From Candidatus Symbiothrix sp. (GTDB lineage Bacteria > Bacteroidota > Bacteroidia > Bacteroidales > Azobacteroidaceae), in assembly GCA_031284765.1 (NCBI GenBank), contig JAITXK010000054.1:1-9130 (forward strand): DNA of 9,130 bases, in the 5' to 3' direction. The notes below the pieces were generated by a model, which was not told where the DNA came from, searched no databases, and saw only the letters and a list, made by a program, of their open reading frames with translations. The stretch's first letter is position 1; each line of letters begins with the position of its first letter. Shown here piece after piece: positions 1 to 6,500 of this stretch. The translations under genes and the position numbers were made by a program.

Positions 1-549
1 GGATTGGTGTTGTTCGCTATTTTGATGATGAATCAAACAGCGATGACCGGAGCGATTATGCAAATGCTTTCCCACGGTTTAATGACCGCCTTGTTCTTCT
101 CGTTAATCGGTCTGATTTACGGCAGAACGCATACGCGTGACATTCGCGAGATGGGCGGTTTGATGAAAATCATGCCGTTTGCTTCGGTCTGCTACGTGAT
201 TGCCGGTTTGGCTTCGCTGGGACTTCCGGGCTTGAGTGGTTTCGTTGCCGAGATGACCATTTTCGTCGGTTCATTCCAACACGCCGATTTATTTCATCGG
301 ATATTGACTATTACGGCTTGCTGTTCGATTGTGATTACCGCCGTATATATCTTGCGGACGGTGGGCAAAATCCTATACGGGCCAATTCAAGACCAACATC
401 ACGTCGGCTTACCCGATGCTGCCTGGTACGAAAAAGTTTCCGTAGTAGTGTTGATTTTCGCGATTACTTTCATCGGTATGTATCCTTCGGGCGCATCCGA
501 TATTATCAGTAACAGTTTAACCCCGATTATTGCAAAAATAAACTTCTAA
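1..549 (+). CDS. nuoM: NADH-quinone oxidoreductase subunit M, C-terminal part (5' end outside window)
   Basis: Membrane subunit of respiratory complex I, one of the antiporter-like subunits that translocate protons as NADH is oxidised and menaquinone reduced. The frame is open from base 1, so the gene starts upstream; 182 residues are present of a family length near 490-500. Family signatures are visible: MLSHGLMTALFF at fragment residues 22-33, the motif GRTHTRDI at 41-48, then GGL at 52-54, and the conserved GLPGLSGFVAE stretch at 74-84. Glu84 sits where E. coli NuoM has its conserved late-helix glutamate. Helices are apparent at about 20-40, 60-90, 100-122 and 144-162. The fragment ends in an ordinary short hydrophobic tail. 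nuoN begins 4 bases after the stop, as in standard nuo operons. The TTG at base 4 is an internal leucine codon, not a start. Identification by eye from family motifs; little doubt. Confidence 0.95.
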   Translation, partial: GLVLFAILMMNQTAMTGAIMQMLSHGLMTALFFSLIGLIYGRTHTRDIREMGGLMKIMPFASVCYVIAGLASLGLPGLSGFVAEMTIFVGSFQHADLFHRILTITACCSIVITAVYILRTVGKILYGPIQDQHHVGLPDAAWYEKVSVVVLIFAITFIGMYPSGASDIISNSLTPIIAKINF

Positions 550-553
550 CGAT

Positions 554-1990
554 ATGGATTTCAGCAATTTTTTATACATGGGACAGGAAATAGGATTAGT
601 GATCCTGTTTGTCTTCTTGTTTTTATACGACACATTCTGTTCCGAAAAAGGCAAGCAATATTTTACCGGCATTGCAATTGCTTTGTTTGCGGTACTTACA
701 GCTTACGGCTTTTGCCCTGCGATACAGAATGGCGAAGCATTCGGCGGAATGTACATTAGTTCCCCGATGACCGTTATCATGAAAACGATACTCAATGTGG
801 CAACCTTGATTGTTTTCCTGCAAGCCAATCAATGGCTGGCTTCGGAAGGCACGGTTCACAGGCGGGGCGAGTTTTATACCATTACATTGGTTACCTTACT
901 GGGAATGTATTTGATGGTTTCCGCAGGCAATTTCATGCTGTTGTATATCGGAATGGAAACCGCTTCTCTGCCTCTGGCGTGTTTGGCGGCATACAATAAA
1001 TACAAGGAAAAATCGGCGGAAGCGGGTGTGAAATACGTGTTGATTTCCGCATTGTCGTCGGGTATTATGTTGTTCGGCTTGTCGTTCTTGTATGGGAGTT
1101 TGGGCAGTATGTATTTTGATAACATGTCGATTCATATCATAAACGAAAGCTCTCCCTTAGTCATTTTGGGATTTATTTTCTTCTTTGGCGGATTGGGTTT
1201 CAAATTATCCTTAGTACCTTTCCACTTGTGGACAGCCGATGTGTACGAAGGAGCGCCGACGAGCGTAACCGCTTATCTATCGGTCGTTTCCAAGGGTGCA
1301 GCAGCATTTGCGTTGATTTTTGCCATTTATAAAGTGTTCGGAACATTTGATATTGTTTGGAAACCGATTCTGTGGTGGTTGGCTGTAATCACCATTACCT
1401 TGGGGAACCTGTTCGCCATTCGTCAAAAAGATATGAAACGATTTTTTGCTTTCTCGTCCATTTCGCAAGCCGGATATATTTTATTGGGGATCATTGCCGG
1501 AACAGCGCAAGGAATGGAGGCGACTGTATTCTATGTTTTGGTTTATTTATTCTCCAATTTGGCGGCTTTCGGCGTTATTTCCGCCATCGAAAACCAATCC
1601 AAAGGCGACACACGTATTTCGGCATTCAACGGACTGTATAATACCAATCCAAAACTCGCATTTGTGATGATGGTGGCCGTATTTTCTTTAGGCGGCATTC
1701 CTTTTTTAGCAGGATTTTTCAGCAAATTCTTTATTTTCATGGCGGCCGCCGAACAAGGACAGTTTGTGCTGGTATTCATTGCATTGCTGAATACGGTTAT
1801 CTCACTCTATTACTATTTGTTGATTGTGAAAGCCATGTTTATTAATGAACGGGAAGAATACGCCGTTGAAAAATTCAAAACAGATGGATACAATAAATTG
1901 AGTTTGATTATTTGTACCGCCGGCATTTTCATTATCGGATTTTTAAGTTGCATCTACGAGCATATCGGCACTTTCAGCTTCGGTTTGTAA
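554..1990 (+). CDS. nuoN: NADH-quinone oxidoreductase subunit N
   Basis: Last gene of the nuo operon; a third antiporter-like membrane subunit of complex I, pumping protons across the inner membrane. The 478-residue product is full length for the family (about 450-500) and has some 13-14 hydrophobic helices. Residues known to matter in E. coli NuoN are recognisable: a glutamate in the YIGMETASLPL stretch (Glu135), Lys217 in GLGFKLSLVPFHLW (214-227), Lys247 in VVSKGAA, and a late-helix lysine Lys391 in GFFSKF. The segment TADVYEGAPT (227-236) is also typical. The ATG lies 4 bases after the nuoM stop; no Shine-Dalgarno is seen, as usual in Bacteroidetes. No nuo gene follows, and a terminator-like hairpin comes about 55 bases after the stop. 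All proton-path residues I could check are present, so this should be an active subunit. Confidence 0.96.
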   Translation: MDFSNFLYMGQEIGLVILFVFLFLYDTFCSEKGKQYFTGIAIALFAVLTAYGFCPAIQNGEAFGGMYISSPMTVIMKTILNVATLIVFLQANQWLASEGTVHRRGEFYTITLVTLLGMYLMVSAGNFMLLYIGMETASLPLACLAAYNKYKEKSAEAGVKYVLISALSSGIMLFGLSFLYGSLGSMYFDNMSIHIINESSPLVILGFIFFFGGLGFKLSLVPFHLWTADVYEGAPTSVTAYLSVVSKGAAAFALIFAIYKVFGTFDIVWKPILWWLAVITITLGNLFAIRQKDMKRFFAFSSISQAGYILLGIIAGTAQGMEATVFYVLVYLFSNLAAFGVISAIENQSKGDTRISAFNGLYNTNPKLAFVMMVAVFSLGGIPFLAGFFSKFFIFMAAAEQGQFVLVFIALLNTVISLYYYLLIVKAMFINEREEYAVEKFKTDGYNKLSLIICTAGIFIIGFLSCIYEHIGTFSFGL

Positions 1991-2043
1991 ACATCCCGAT
2001 AATGCTTGATAGAGAAACTACAATACCAATTAAAAACACGGGT

Positions 2044-2088
2044 GTACTGTTAAATTTTCGCAAAAAACAGTGCTTTAGTTGCTTTTTT
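2044..2088 (+). terminator. Probable intrinsic terminator of the nuo operon
   Basis: The arms GTACTGTT (2044-2051) and AACAGTGC (2066-2073) pair over 8 base pairs, one of them G-U. An inner helix TTTT (2055-2058) with AAAA (2062-2065) closes on a 3-base loop, leaving a 3-base bulge. A T-rich stretch ending in six T's (2083-2088) follows. The stem is AT-rich, so its strength is moderate, but its position between the nuoN stop and the next promoter suits a terminator. Folding was done by eye. Confidence 0.5.
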
Positions 2089-2119
2089 ATGCGGTATTGT
2101 GATAATTTCCCTATATTTG
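2088..2119 (+). promoter_or_regulatory. Bacteroides-type promoter for the exbB-tonB operon
   Basis: TATATTTG at 2112-2119 is a perfect match to the Bacteroidetes primary sigma factor -7 consensus TAnnTTTG. Twenty bases upstream, TATG at 2088-2091 differs by one base from the -33 consensus TTTG and follows a run of T's, so the -33 element is weak but correctly spaced. Transcription would start near 2124-2128, giving an AT-rich leader of roughly 65 bases before the exbB ATG at 2191. I see no clear Fur-like operator around it. The promoter lies after the nuo terminator, so the two operons are probably expressed separately. Confidence 0.65.
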
Positions 2120-2190
2120 CAGTATAAAATTAAAAGTAAATTATCAATAATATTCAAATTTATCTAACTAAAAAAAAGCAATCTATTCTT

Positions 2191-3000
2191 ATGGAAGCAA
2201 AAGCAGTTAAAAGAGAAGGTAAAAAATCTCGTGGTATCTCAGCGTTCTTAGTAATTATCATTGCGCTTATCTTAGCGGAATTGTTTTTCTATTGTGTTTT
2301 GGGGGCAGACTCCAATTTTGAAGGAAATAACCCGGACAACCATCCTCACAATTTGTTGGGAACAATGTTCAAGGGAGGTTTTGTGGTTCCTATCATCCTA
2401 ACACTTTTATTGACAGTTGTTATTTTGAGTGTTGAACGTTTCTTCGCTTTAGGTAAAGCAAAAGGCAAAGGCAACTTGATTAACTTCGTTTACGATGTAA
2501 AAGCGGATTTGAAAAAAAGCAATCTTGCTTCCGCAGAAGCGCTTTGTGCTAAACAACAAGGTTCAGTTGCCGCTATTGTAGATGCTGGTTTGAAGAAATA
2601 CAAAGAAATGGAAACAGTGAATCTTGCCAAAGAACAAAAAATAGAAGAAATCAAAGCCGAAATTGAAGAAGCTACCGCATTGGAATTGCCTTCTATGCAA
2701 CAAAATCTTCCGATTATCGCAACTATTTCTACATTAGGTACTTTGATGGGGTTATTCGGAACTGTATTGGGTATGATCAAGTCATTCCAAGCTTTGGGTA
2801 CAGGTAGCGGTGTGGACGCAACAGCATTGTCCGTAGGTATTTCGGAAGCGCTTGTAAATACCGCAACGGGTATCTTAACCGGTGCTTTGGCTATCATCAG
2901 CTATTCTTATTTCAGCGGTAAAATTGACAATATGACTTACGCTATCGATGAAATGGGATTCGCTCTTACTCAAACTTATGCTGAAACACACGAAAAATAA
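2191..3000 (+). CDS. exbB: MotA/TolQ/ExbB family proton channel protein (TonB motor)
   Basis: Inner-membrane subunit that, with ExbD, forms the proton-driven motor energising TonB. The C-terminal half is clear: helix 173-200 with GLFGTVLGMIKSF (187-199), and helix 211-240 with ISEALVNTATG (217-227). Thr191, Glu219 and Thr224 match E. coli ExbB Thr148, Glu176 and Thr181 in and around the channel. The N-terminus differs from E. coli: after a basic tail there is an extra helix (about 17-38), a short polar loop with several Asn and His residues, then the usual first helix (63-85) and a charged cytoplasmic domain (86-170). Four helices put both ends in the cytoplasm. At 269 residues it is longer than E. 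coli ExbB (244). TolQ or MotA homologues share the fold, but the following exbD-exbD-tonB genes favour ExbB. First gene after the promoter at 2112; the A-rich leader lacks a Shine-Dalgarno. Confidence 0.93.
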   Translation: MEAKAVKREGKKSRGISAFLVIIIALILAELFFYCVLGADSNFEGNNPDNHPHNLLGTMFKGGFVVPIILTLLLTVVILSVERFFALGKAKGKGNLINFVYDVKADLKKSNLASAEALCAKQQGSVAAIVDAGLKKYKEMETVNLAKEQKIEEIKAEIEEATALELPSMQQNLPIIATISTLGTLMGLFGTVLGMIKSFQALGTGSGVDATALSVGISEALVNTATGILTGALAIISYSYFSGKIDNMTYAIDEMGFALTQTYAETHEK

Positions 3001-3005
3001 AAGTC

Positions 3006-3707
3006 ATGGCAAAAGTTAAAGTAAAAAAGCAAAATACATTCATCGACATGACGGCGATGAGTGACGTAACGGTGCTTTTGCTTACTTTCTTTATGTTGAC
3101 TTCTACATTTATTCAGAAAGAACCGATACAAGTCAATACACCGGCTTCGGTTTCCGAATTTACCATTCCCGAAACCAATATCCTAACCATTTTGGTGGAT
3201 GCAAAAGGGAAAATATTTCTGAGTTTGGATAATACGAGCGACAGGGTAGAAGCATTAAAGGCAGTAGGTGAAGATTACGGATATGAATTTACAGGTCAAC
3301 AACTTACTATTTTCAAGAATTTGTCCACTTTTGGAGTTCCTATGGCTGTAATGAAGGAATTCTTGGATTATCCGACCGAAGAACAGGATAAATATCTGAG
3401 CGATGTCGCCAATTCCCGAGTTGGAATTCCTACCGACAGCGTGGAAGTGAGAGATATGAAAGGCGTTATTTCGAGGGATAACGAGTTCAAACGGTGGGTG
3501 GGTCATGCCAAACAGGCCAGTAAAGATAGACAAGAGAAATTAGTAGAAAAAGGCATACAAGAGGATGTTTACGATTTGCAAATCGCAATCAAAGCCGACC
3601 AAACAACCCATTATCCGGTGGTAAAAAAAGTGATGGACGATTTACGGGATATGCGTGAAAACCGTTATCTCTTGATTACCAACTTGAAAACGGCTTCTAA
3701 TGAATAA
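3006..3707 (+). CDS. exbD: ExbD-family biopolymer transport protein, long form with central insertion
   Basis: Partner of ExbB in the TonB motor: one membrane helix carrying the proton-binding aspartate and a periplasmic domain. The basic N-tail (2-8) leads into IDMTAMSDVTVLLLTFFM (13-30); Asp20 corresponds to E. coli ExbD Asp25. The usual Thr-Pro before the helix is Thr-Ala here. The typical C-terminal fold ends the protein: strand DLQIAIKAD (190-198), helix 203-216, strand YLLITNL (221-227). Between the first strands (61-75) and this end lie about 110 residues, against roughly 25 in E. coli; the extra part (about 78-187) is charged and mostly helical, with no motif I recognise. At 233 residues it is much longer than E. 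coli ExbD (141). It starts 5 bases after the exbB stop. A second exbD follows, so the two probably form a heteromeric pair within the ExbB pore. Confidence 0.9.
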   Translation: MAKVKVKKQNTFIDMTAMSDVTVLLLTFFMLTSTFIQKEPIQVNTPASVSEFTIPETNILTILVDAKGKIFLSLDNTSDRVEALKAVGEDYGYEFTGQQLTIFKNLSTFGVPMAVMKEFLDYPTEEQDKYLSDVANSRVGIPTDSVEVRDMKGVISRDNEFKRWVGHAKQASKDRQEKLVEKGIQEDVYDLQIAIKADQTTHYPVVKKVMDDLRDMRENRYLLITNLKTASNE

Positions 3708-3741
3708 ACTTAAGTATTAATCTTACTAAACTTAAAAACAA

Positions 3742-4428
3742 ATGTCAGAAGTACAAGTAAAGGAAAGCGGAGAAGGCGGAAAAAATAAACAGAAAAAACA
3801 GACCCTGCGTGTCGATTTCACTCCGATGGTGGATATGAACATGTTGTTGATTACGTTTTTTATGTTCTGTACAACGCTTTTGAAACCACAGACGATGAAT
3901 CTCAACATGCCTTCCAAGGACGTTGTTGACGAAAAAGAAAAGAATAAAGCACGTGAATCCAGCGCTATCACGCTTATTTTGGGCGGTAATAACGAAGTTT
4001 ATTACTACGAAGGGATGCCGCAGGAAAGTGACTACGAAAACCCTGATTTTTTGAAAACTTCAGCTTACGGTGCGGAAGGAATTCGGAAATATTTACTGAA
4101 AAGGAATGCAGGTACCTACGAAAAAATCCAAGCCTTGAAAATTGAGAAAGGGGAGGGTAAAATTACCGAGCAGGAATTTAAGGAGCAATCCGTAAAAATT
4201 CAGGATGAAGCCATGAAAAAATTGAAAATCGCCCCTACGGTGATGATTAAGGTCAGCGATTTGGCTACCTATAAAAACATGGTGGACGCATTAGACGAGA
4301 TGACTATTTGCAATATTGGCGTTTATGCGGTAATCGACTTGGCTGATGGCGACCGTCACTTGTTGTACAGAAAAACCAGTAATGGCGAGTATCTTACAGA
4401 AGCGCAACGGGCAGCGGCAAAAAAATAA
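3742..4428 (+). CDS. exbD: ExbD-family biopolymer transport protein, second copy
   Basis: Second ExbD of the TonB motor. A hydrophilic Lys/Gln-rich N-tail (1-20) precedes the canonical segment RVDFTPMVDMNMLLITFFMF (23-42), where Asp31 is the proton-binding residue and the Thr-Pro motif is intact. The periplasmic part has the strand ITLILGGNNEVYYYEG (76-91), an inserted helical region rich in Lys and Glu (about 98-162), then the closing fold PTVMIKVSDLATYKNMVDAL (165-184). At 228 residues it too exceeds E. coli ExbD (141). It differs strongly from the preceding exbD outside the membrane helix, so this is an old pair and not a recent duplication. It lies 34 bases after the first exbD, with no terminator between, and 27 bases before tonB. 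Confidence 0.92.
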   Translation: MSEVQVKESGEGGKNKQKKQTLRVDFTPMVDMNMLLITFFMFCTTLLKPQTMNLNMPSKDVVDEKEKNKARESSAITLILGGNNEVYYYEGMPQESDYENPDFLKTSAYGAEGIRKYLLKRNAGTYEKIQALKIEKGEGKITEQEFKEQSVKIQDEAMKKLKIAPTVMIKVSDLATYKNMVDALDEMTICNIGVYAVIDLADGDRHLLYRKTSNGEYLTEAQRAAAKK

Positions 4429-4455
4429 TCAACAATCCTATAAAATATAAGAATT

Positions 4456-5277
4456 ATGGCACAAGATTTTGATTTAACAGCACAGAAGTGGTTAAACCTG
4501 ATATTCGAAGGTAAAAACAAAGAATACGGAGCTTATGTGCTGCGCGAAGAATCCTCTAATCGACATTTGAAGTCGTTGCTGATTGTTACTTTGGTGGGAT
4601 TGTCGGCTATATTTCTCCCCAAGATTATTACGTCGGTATTACCCGAACCAGAAGTAGTTGTAGAACAAGCAGTAGAAGTTGTCATGACCAATATTCAAGC
4701 GGAAGTTCCGGAAGAAAATCAAATCAAGGCAATGGAAAATGTTCCGCCGCCTCCCGCTTTGAAAGAATCGATCAAGATGACGGAAATTGTAATTGACAAA
4801 GACGAAAATGTGCGCGACGAAGACTTGATGGCTAATGCACAGGAATTGACCGACAGTAAAGCCGCTATTTCCGTTGCAACGGTAGAGCATGGCTCGAAAG
4901 ATGGGATAGATATTGCAGACTTGAATGACCACAAAATTGTGATTCAGGAAAAAGAACCGGAAATTCACAATCTCGTAGAAATAATGCCGGGTTTTCCCGG
5001 TGGAGAGGCCGAATTGATGAAATGGCTGAAGGATAACATTAAATATCCGCCAACCGCTGCCGAACAAGGCATTAAGGGACGTGTTGTTGTTCGATTCGTT
5101 GTGAGACCCGATGGCTCTGTGGACAAAGTAGAAATTGTACGTCCATTAGACCCCAGTTTGGATAAGGAAGCGCTTCGCGTAGTAAAGAAAATGCCGAAAT
5201 GGCTTCCCGGGAAGCAAAACGGCGTAGCAGTACACGTATATTACACCTTACCGATAAATTTCACACTCCAGAATTAA
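4456..5277 (+). CDS. tonB: Energy transducer TonB
   Basis: TonB spans the periplasm and passes proton-motive energy from ExbB/ExbD to outer-membrane TonB-dependent receptors. The N-terminus has the Bacteroidetes-type cytoplasmic segment WLNLIFEGKNKEYGAYVLR (12-30), then one membrane helix (about 40-61). The periplasmic linker (62-175) is acidic and valine-rich with only one short proline run (97-100), unlike the Pro-Lys linker of E. coli TonB. The C-terminal domain is complete: MPGFPGGEAELMKWL (177-191), YPPTAAEQGIKGRVVVRF (197-214), the PDGSV turn (218-222), and the closing strand VHVYYTLPINF (259-269). The E. coli membrane histidine (His20) has no clear equivalent inside the helix; His37 lies just before it. 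The 273-residue length is usual for the group. Directly downstream of exbB-exbD-exbD, so a dedicated motor set. Confidence 0.95.
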   Translation: MAQDFDLTAQKWLNLIFEGKNKEYGAYVLREESSNRHLKSLLIVTLVGLSAIFLPKIITSVLPEPEVVVEQAVEVVMTNIQAEVPEENQIKAMENVPPPPALKESIKMTEIVIDKDENVRDEDLMANAQELTDSKAAISVATVEHGSKDGIDIADLNDHKIVIQEKEPEIHNLVEIMPGFPGGEAELMKWLKDNIKYPPTAAEQGIKGRVVVRFVVRPDGSVDKVEIVRPLDPSLDKEALRVVKKMPKWLPGKQNGVAVHVYYTLPINFTLQN

Positions 5278-5301
5278 TTACAAAATCAAAATTAGTGATT
5301 G

Positions 5302-5529
5302 ATGCATACGCAAGATTCCGATAAACCGACAGGAAAAGAATTAGCACTACTCATTTTCGAGTCGGCAATGGCATTGTTGTATCTGTTTATGGCTATTGTA
5401 TTGTTTGTTCCTCAGCGTTTTCATCTTCAATTCAACGCACTAATGGGCAACGGCATACGAATAGCATTAGGTGTTATTGTAGGAATTTATGGCGTATTTA
5501 GAATTTATCGAGCAATAAAGAAAATGTGA
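5302..5529 (+). CDS. Small two-helix inner-membrane protein of unknown function
   Basis: A 75-residue protein I cannot assign to a named family. A short polar N-terminus (1-13) is followed by two hydrophobic helices, about 14-37 and 51-68, joined by a loop with aromatic and basic residues, and a basic tail (RAIKKM at 70-75). The basic tail and short N-terminus are compatible with both ends facing the cytoplasm. I chose the ATG at 5302 and not the TTG at 5299, which would add only one methionine. The gene begins 24 bases after the tonB stop, and its last bases overlap the next gene by 4 (GTGA), so its translation is probably coupled to the PstS-like lipoprotein. Codon use and composition resemble its neighbours, which argues for a real gene. 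Its job may be to help the motor or the lipoprotein, but that is inference from position. Confidence 0.8.
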   Translation: MHTQDSDKPTGKELALLIFESAMALLYLFMAIVLFVPQRFHLQFNALMGNGIRIALGVIVGIYGVFRIYRAIKKM

Positions 5530-6464
5530 AACGAATCGTTTATGCAGGCATACTATTCACATTCCTGTTGTCTTTGGTTTCTTGCCGCAAAGAGAAAGAA
5601 TCCAAAGGCAAATGGGATGATACCATCCACTCGGGTATAATCAATATTGCGTGTGATGAAAATTTCCGAGCCTTAATGGATGCCGAAATAGGAGTATTTG
5701 AAGGACACAACCCTTTGGCAGTTATTTTCCCCATTTATACCAATGAAAACGAAGCCATTCGTTTATTAACGGAAGATTCCGTACGCTTTGCCCTTACAAC
5801 GCGCGATTTGTATCCCCAAGAAAGGCAAGCCTTACATGCCCGCACGATGGACGCAAAAAGATATTTGATTGCGTTTGATGGCATTGCACTGATTATCAAT
5901 TCTACAAATACAGATTCCATACTGAGTGTACCAGCATTAAAGAAAATGTTGACCGGAGAGATTACGGAATGGACACAAATGAACCCGCAATCTCCTTTGG
6001 GTTCGGTACGTCTGATTGTGGACAATAAAGATTCCGGGATTTTGCGCTATTTAGTTGATTCTATTGCCGGAAAACAAGCATTAACCAGTCAAATTTATGC
6101 GATGAACAATCCCGCAGAAGTGATTGAAAAAGTAAAACAAATGCCCAATACTATCGGATTTGTAGGCATCAATAAATTAGAAGATATTCCCCTTGCGGAC
6201 AAAAATAAAATTCGGTTGGTGCGGTTGAGTACCGTTGAACCGGCTACTCTTGCCAACAGCTATCTGCCCTACGCGGGAGATATTCACCGGGAAGATTATC
6301 CCTTGTGGCGACCGGTTTATGTGCTTTTATCCGACCCGAAAAGCGGTCTATCGACAGGATTAAGCGTGTTTCTTTCTCTTCAAATCGGACAAATCGTTTT
6401 GATGAAAGAAGGTTTGTTGCCGGTTACCGACCCGCAAAACAGGCGAGTCAATAGGATTAATTAA
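5526..6464 (+). CDS. PstS-like substrate-binding lipoprotein, probably not a phosphate transporter
   Basis: A 312-residue exported lipoprotein with the PstS/PBP-like fold. Translation starts at GTG, overlapping the previous stop codon by 4 bases; the resulting N-terminus (Lys2, Arg3, hydrophobic 4-16, lipobox LVSC at 17-20) is a proper lipoprotein signal, which supports this start. Cys20 is followed by RKEKES, charged residues somewhat like the Bacteroidetes lipoprotein surface-export signal. The fold shows in GIINIACDENF (37-47), a FALTTRDL segment (88-95), LKKMLTGEITEW (138-149), VDNKDSGILRY (165-175) and TIGFVGI (209-215). In E. coli PstS the phosphate loop has Arg135, Asp137, Ser139, Gly140, Thr141; aligned by eye on Ser-Gly, this protein has Asp166, Lys168, Ser170, Gly171, Ile172. 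No pstC, pstA or pstB gene follows. It may bind another ligand or act structurally. Probably named a phosphate-binding protein by automatic tools; I would treat that with caution. Confidence 0.88.
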   Translation: MKRIVYAGILFTFLLSLVSCRKEKESKGKWDDTIHSGIINIACDENFRALMDAEIGVFEGHNPLAVIFPIYTNENEAIRLLTEDSVRFALTTRDLYPQERQALHARTMDAKRYLIAFDGIALIINSTNTDSILSVPALKKMLTGEITEWTQMNPQSPLGSVRLIVDNKDSGILRYLVDSIAGKQALTSQIYAMNNPAEVIEKVKQMPNTIGFVGINKLEDIPLADKNKIRLVRLSTVEPATLANSYLPYAGDIHREDYPLWRPVYVLLSDPKSGLSTGLSVFLSLQIGQIVLMKEGLLPVTDPQNRRVNRIN

Positions 6465-6500
6465 TATCTCCAAGTAATAAAAAAACATACACAACATATT

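Noticed and set aside
1912..2127. 71-codon + strand open frame running from nuoN into the intergenic region
   Set aside because: Starts inside nuoN in another frame and runs through the terminator hairpin and promoter; composition is not protein-like.
2040..2200. Fur-type iron operator before the TonB operon
   Set aside because: Iron control would be plausible, but I could not find a convincing palindromic Fur box; the palindrome at 2044-2073 is better explained as a terminator with a T-rich tail.
2490..2897. 135-codon open frame on the - strand opposite exbB
   Set aside because: Lies wholly within exbB, shows no recognisable domain, and has low-complexity Ala/Ser/Val content expected from the complement of a membrane protein gene.
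2191..4428. Gliding motility or flagellar-type motor (GldL/GldM, MotA/MotB)
   Set aside because: The channel protein shares the fold, but its partners have ExbD-type single helices without GldM or OmpA-like domains, and tonB follows directly.
4639..5067. 142-codon open frame on the - strand opposite tonB
   Set aside because: The product is full of Phe and His with no domain pattern, and the + strand holds an unambiguous TonB; it is a shadow frame.
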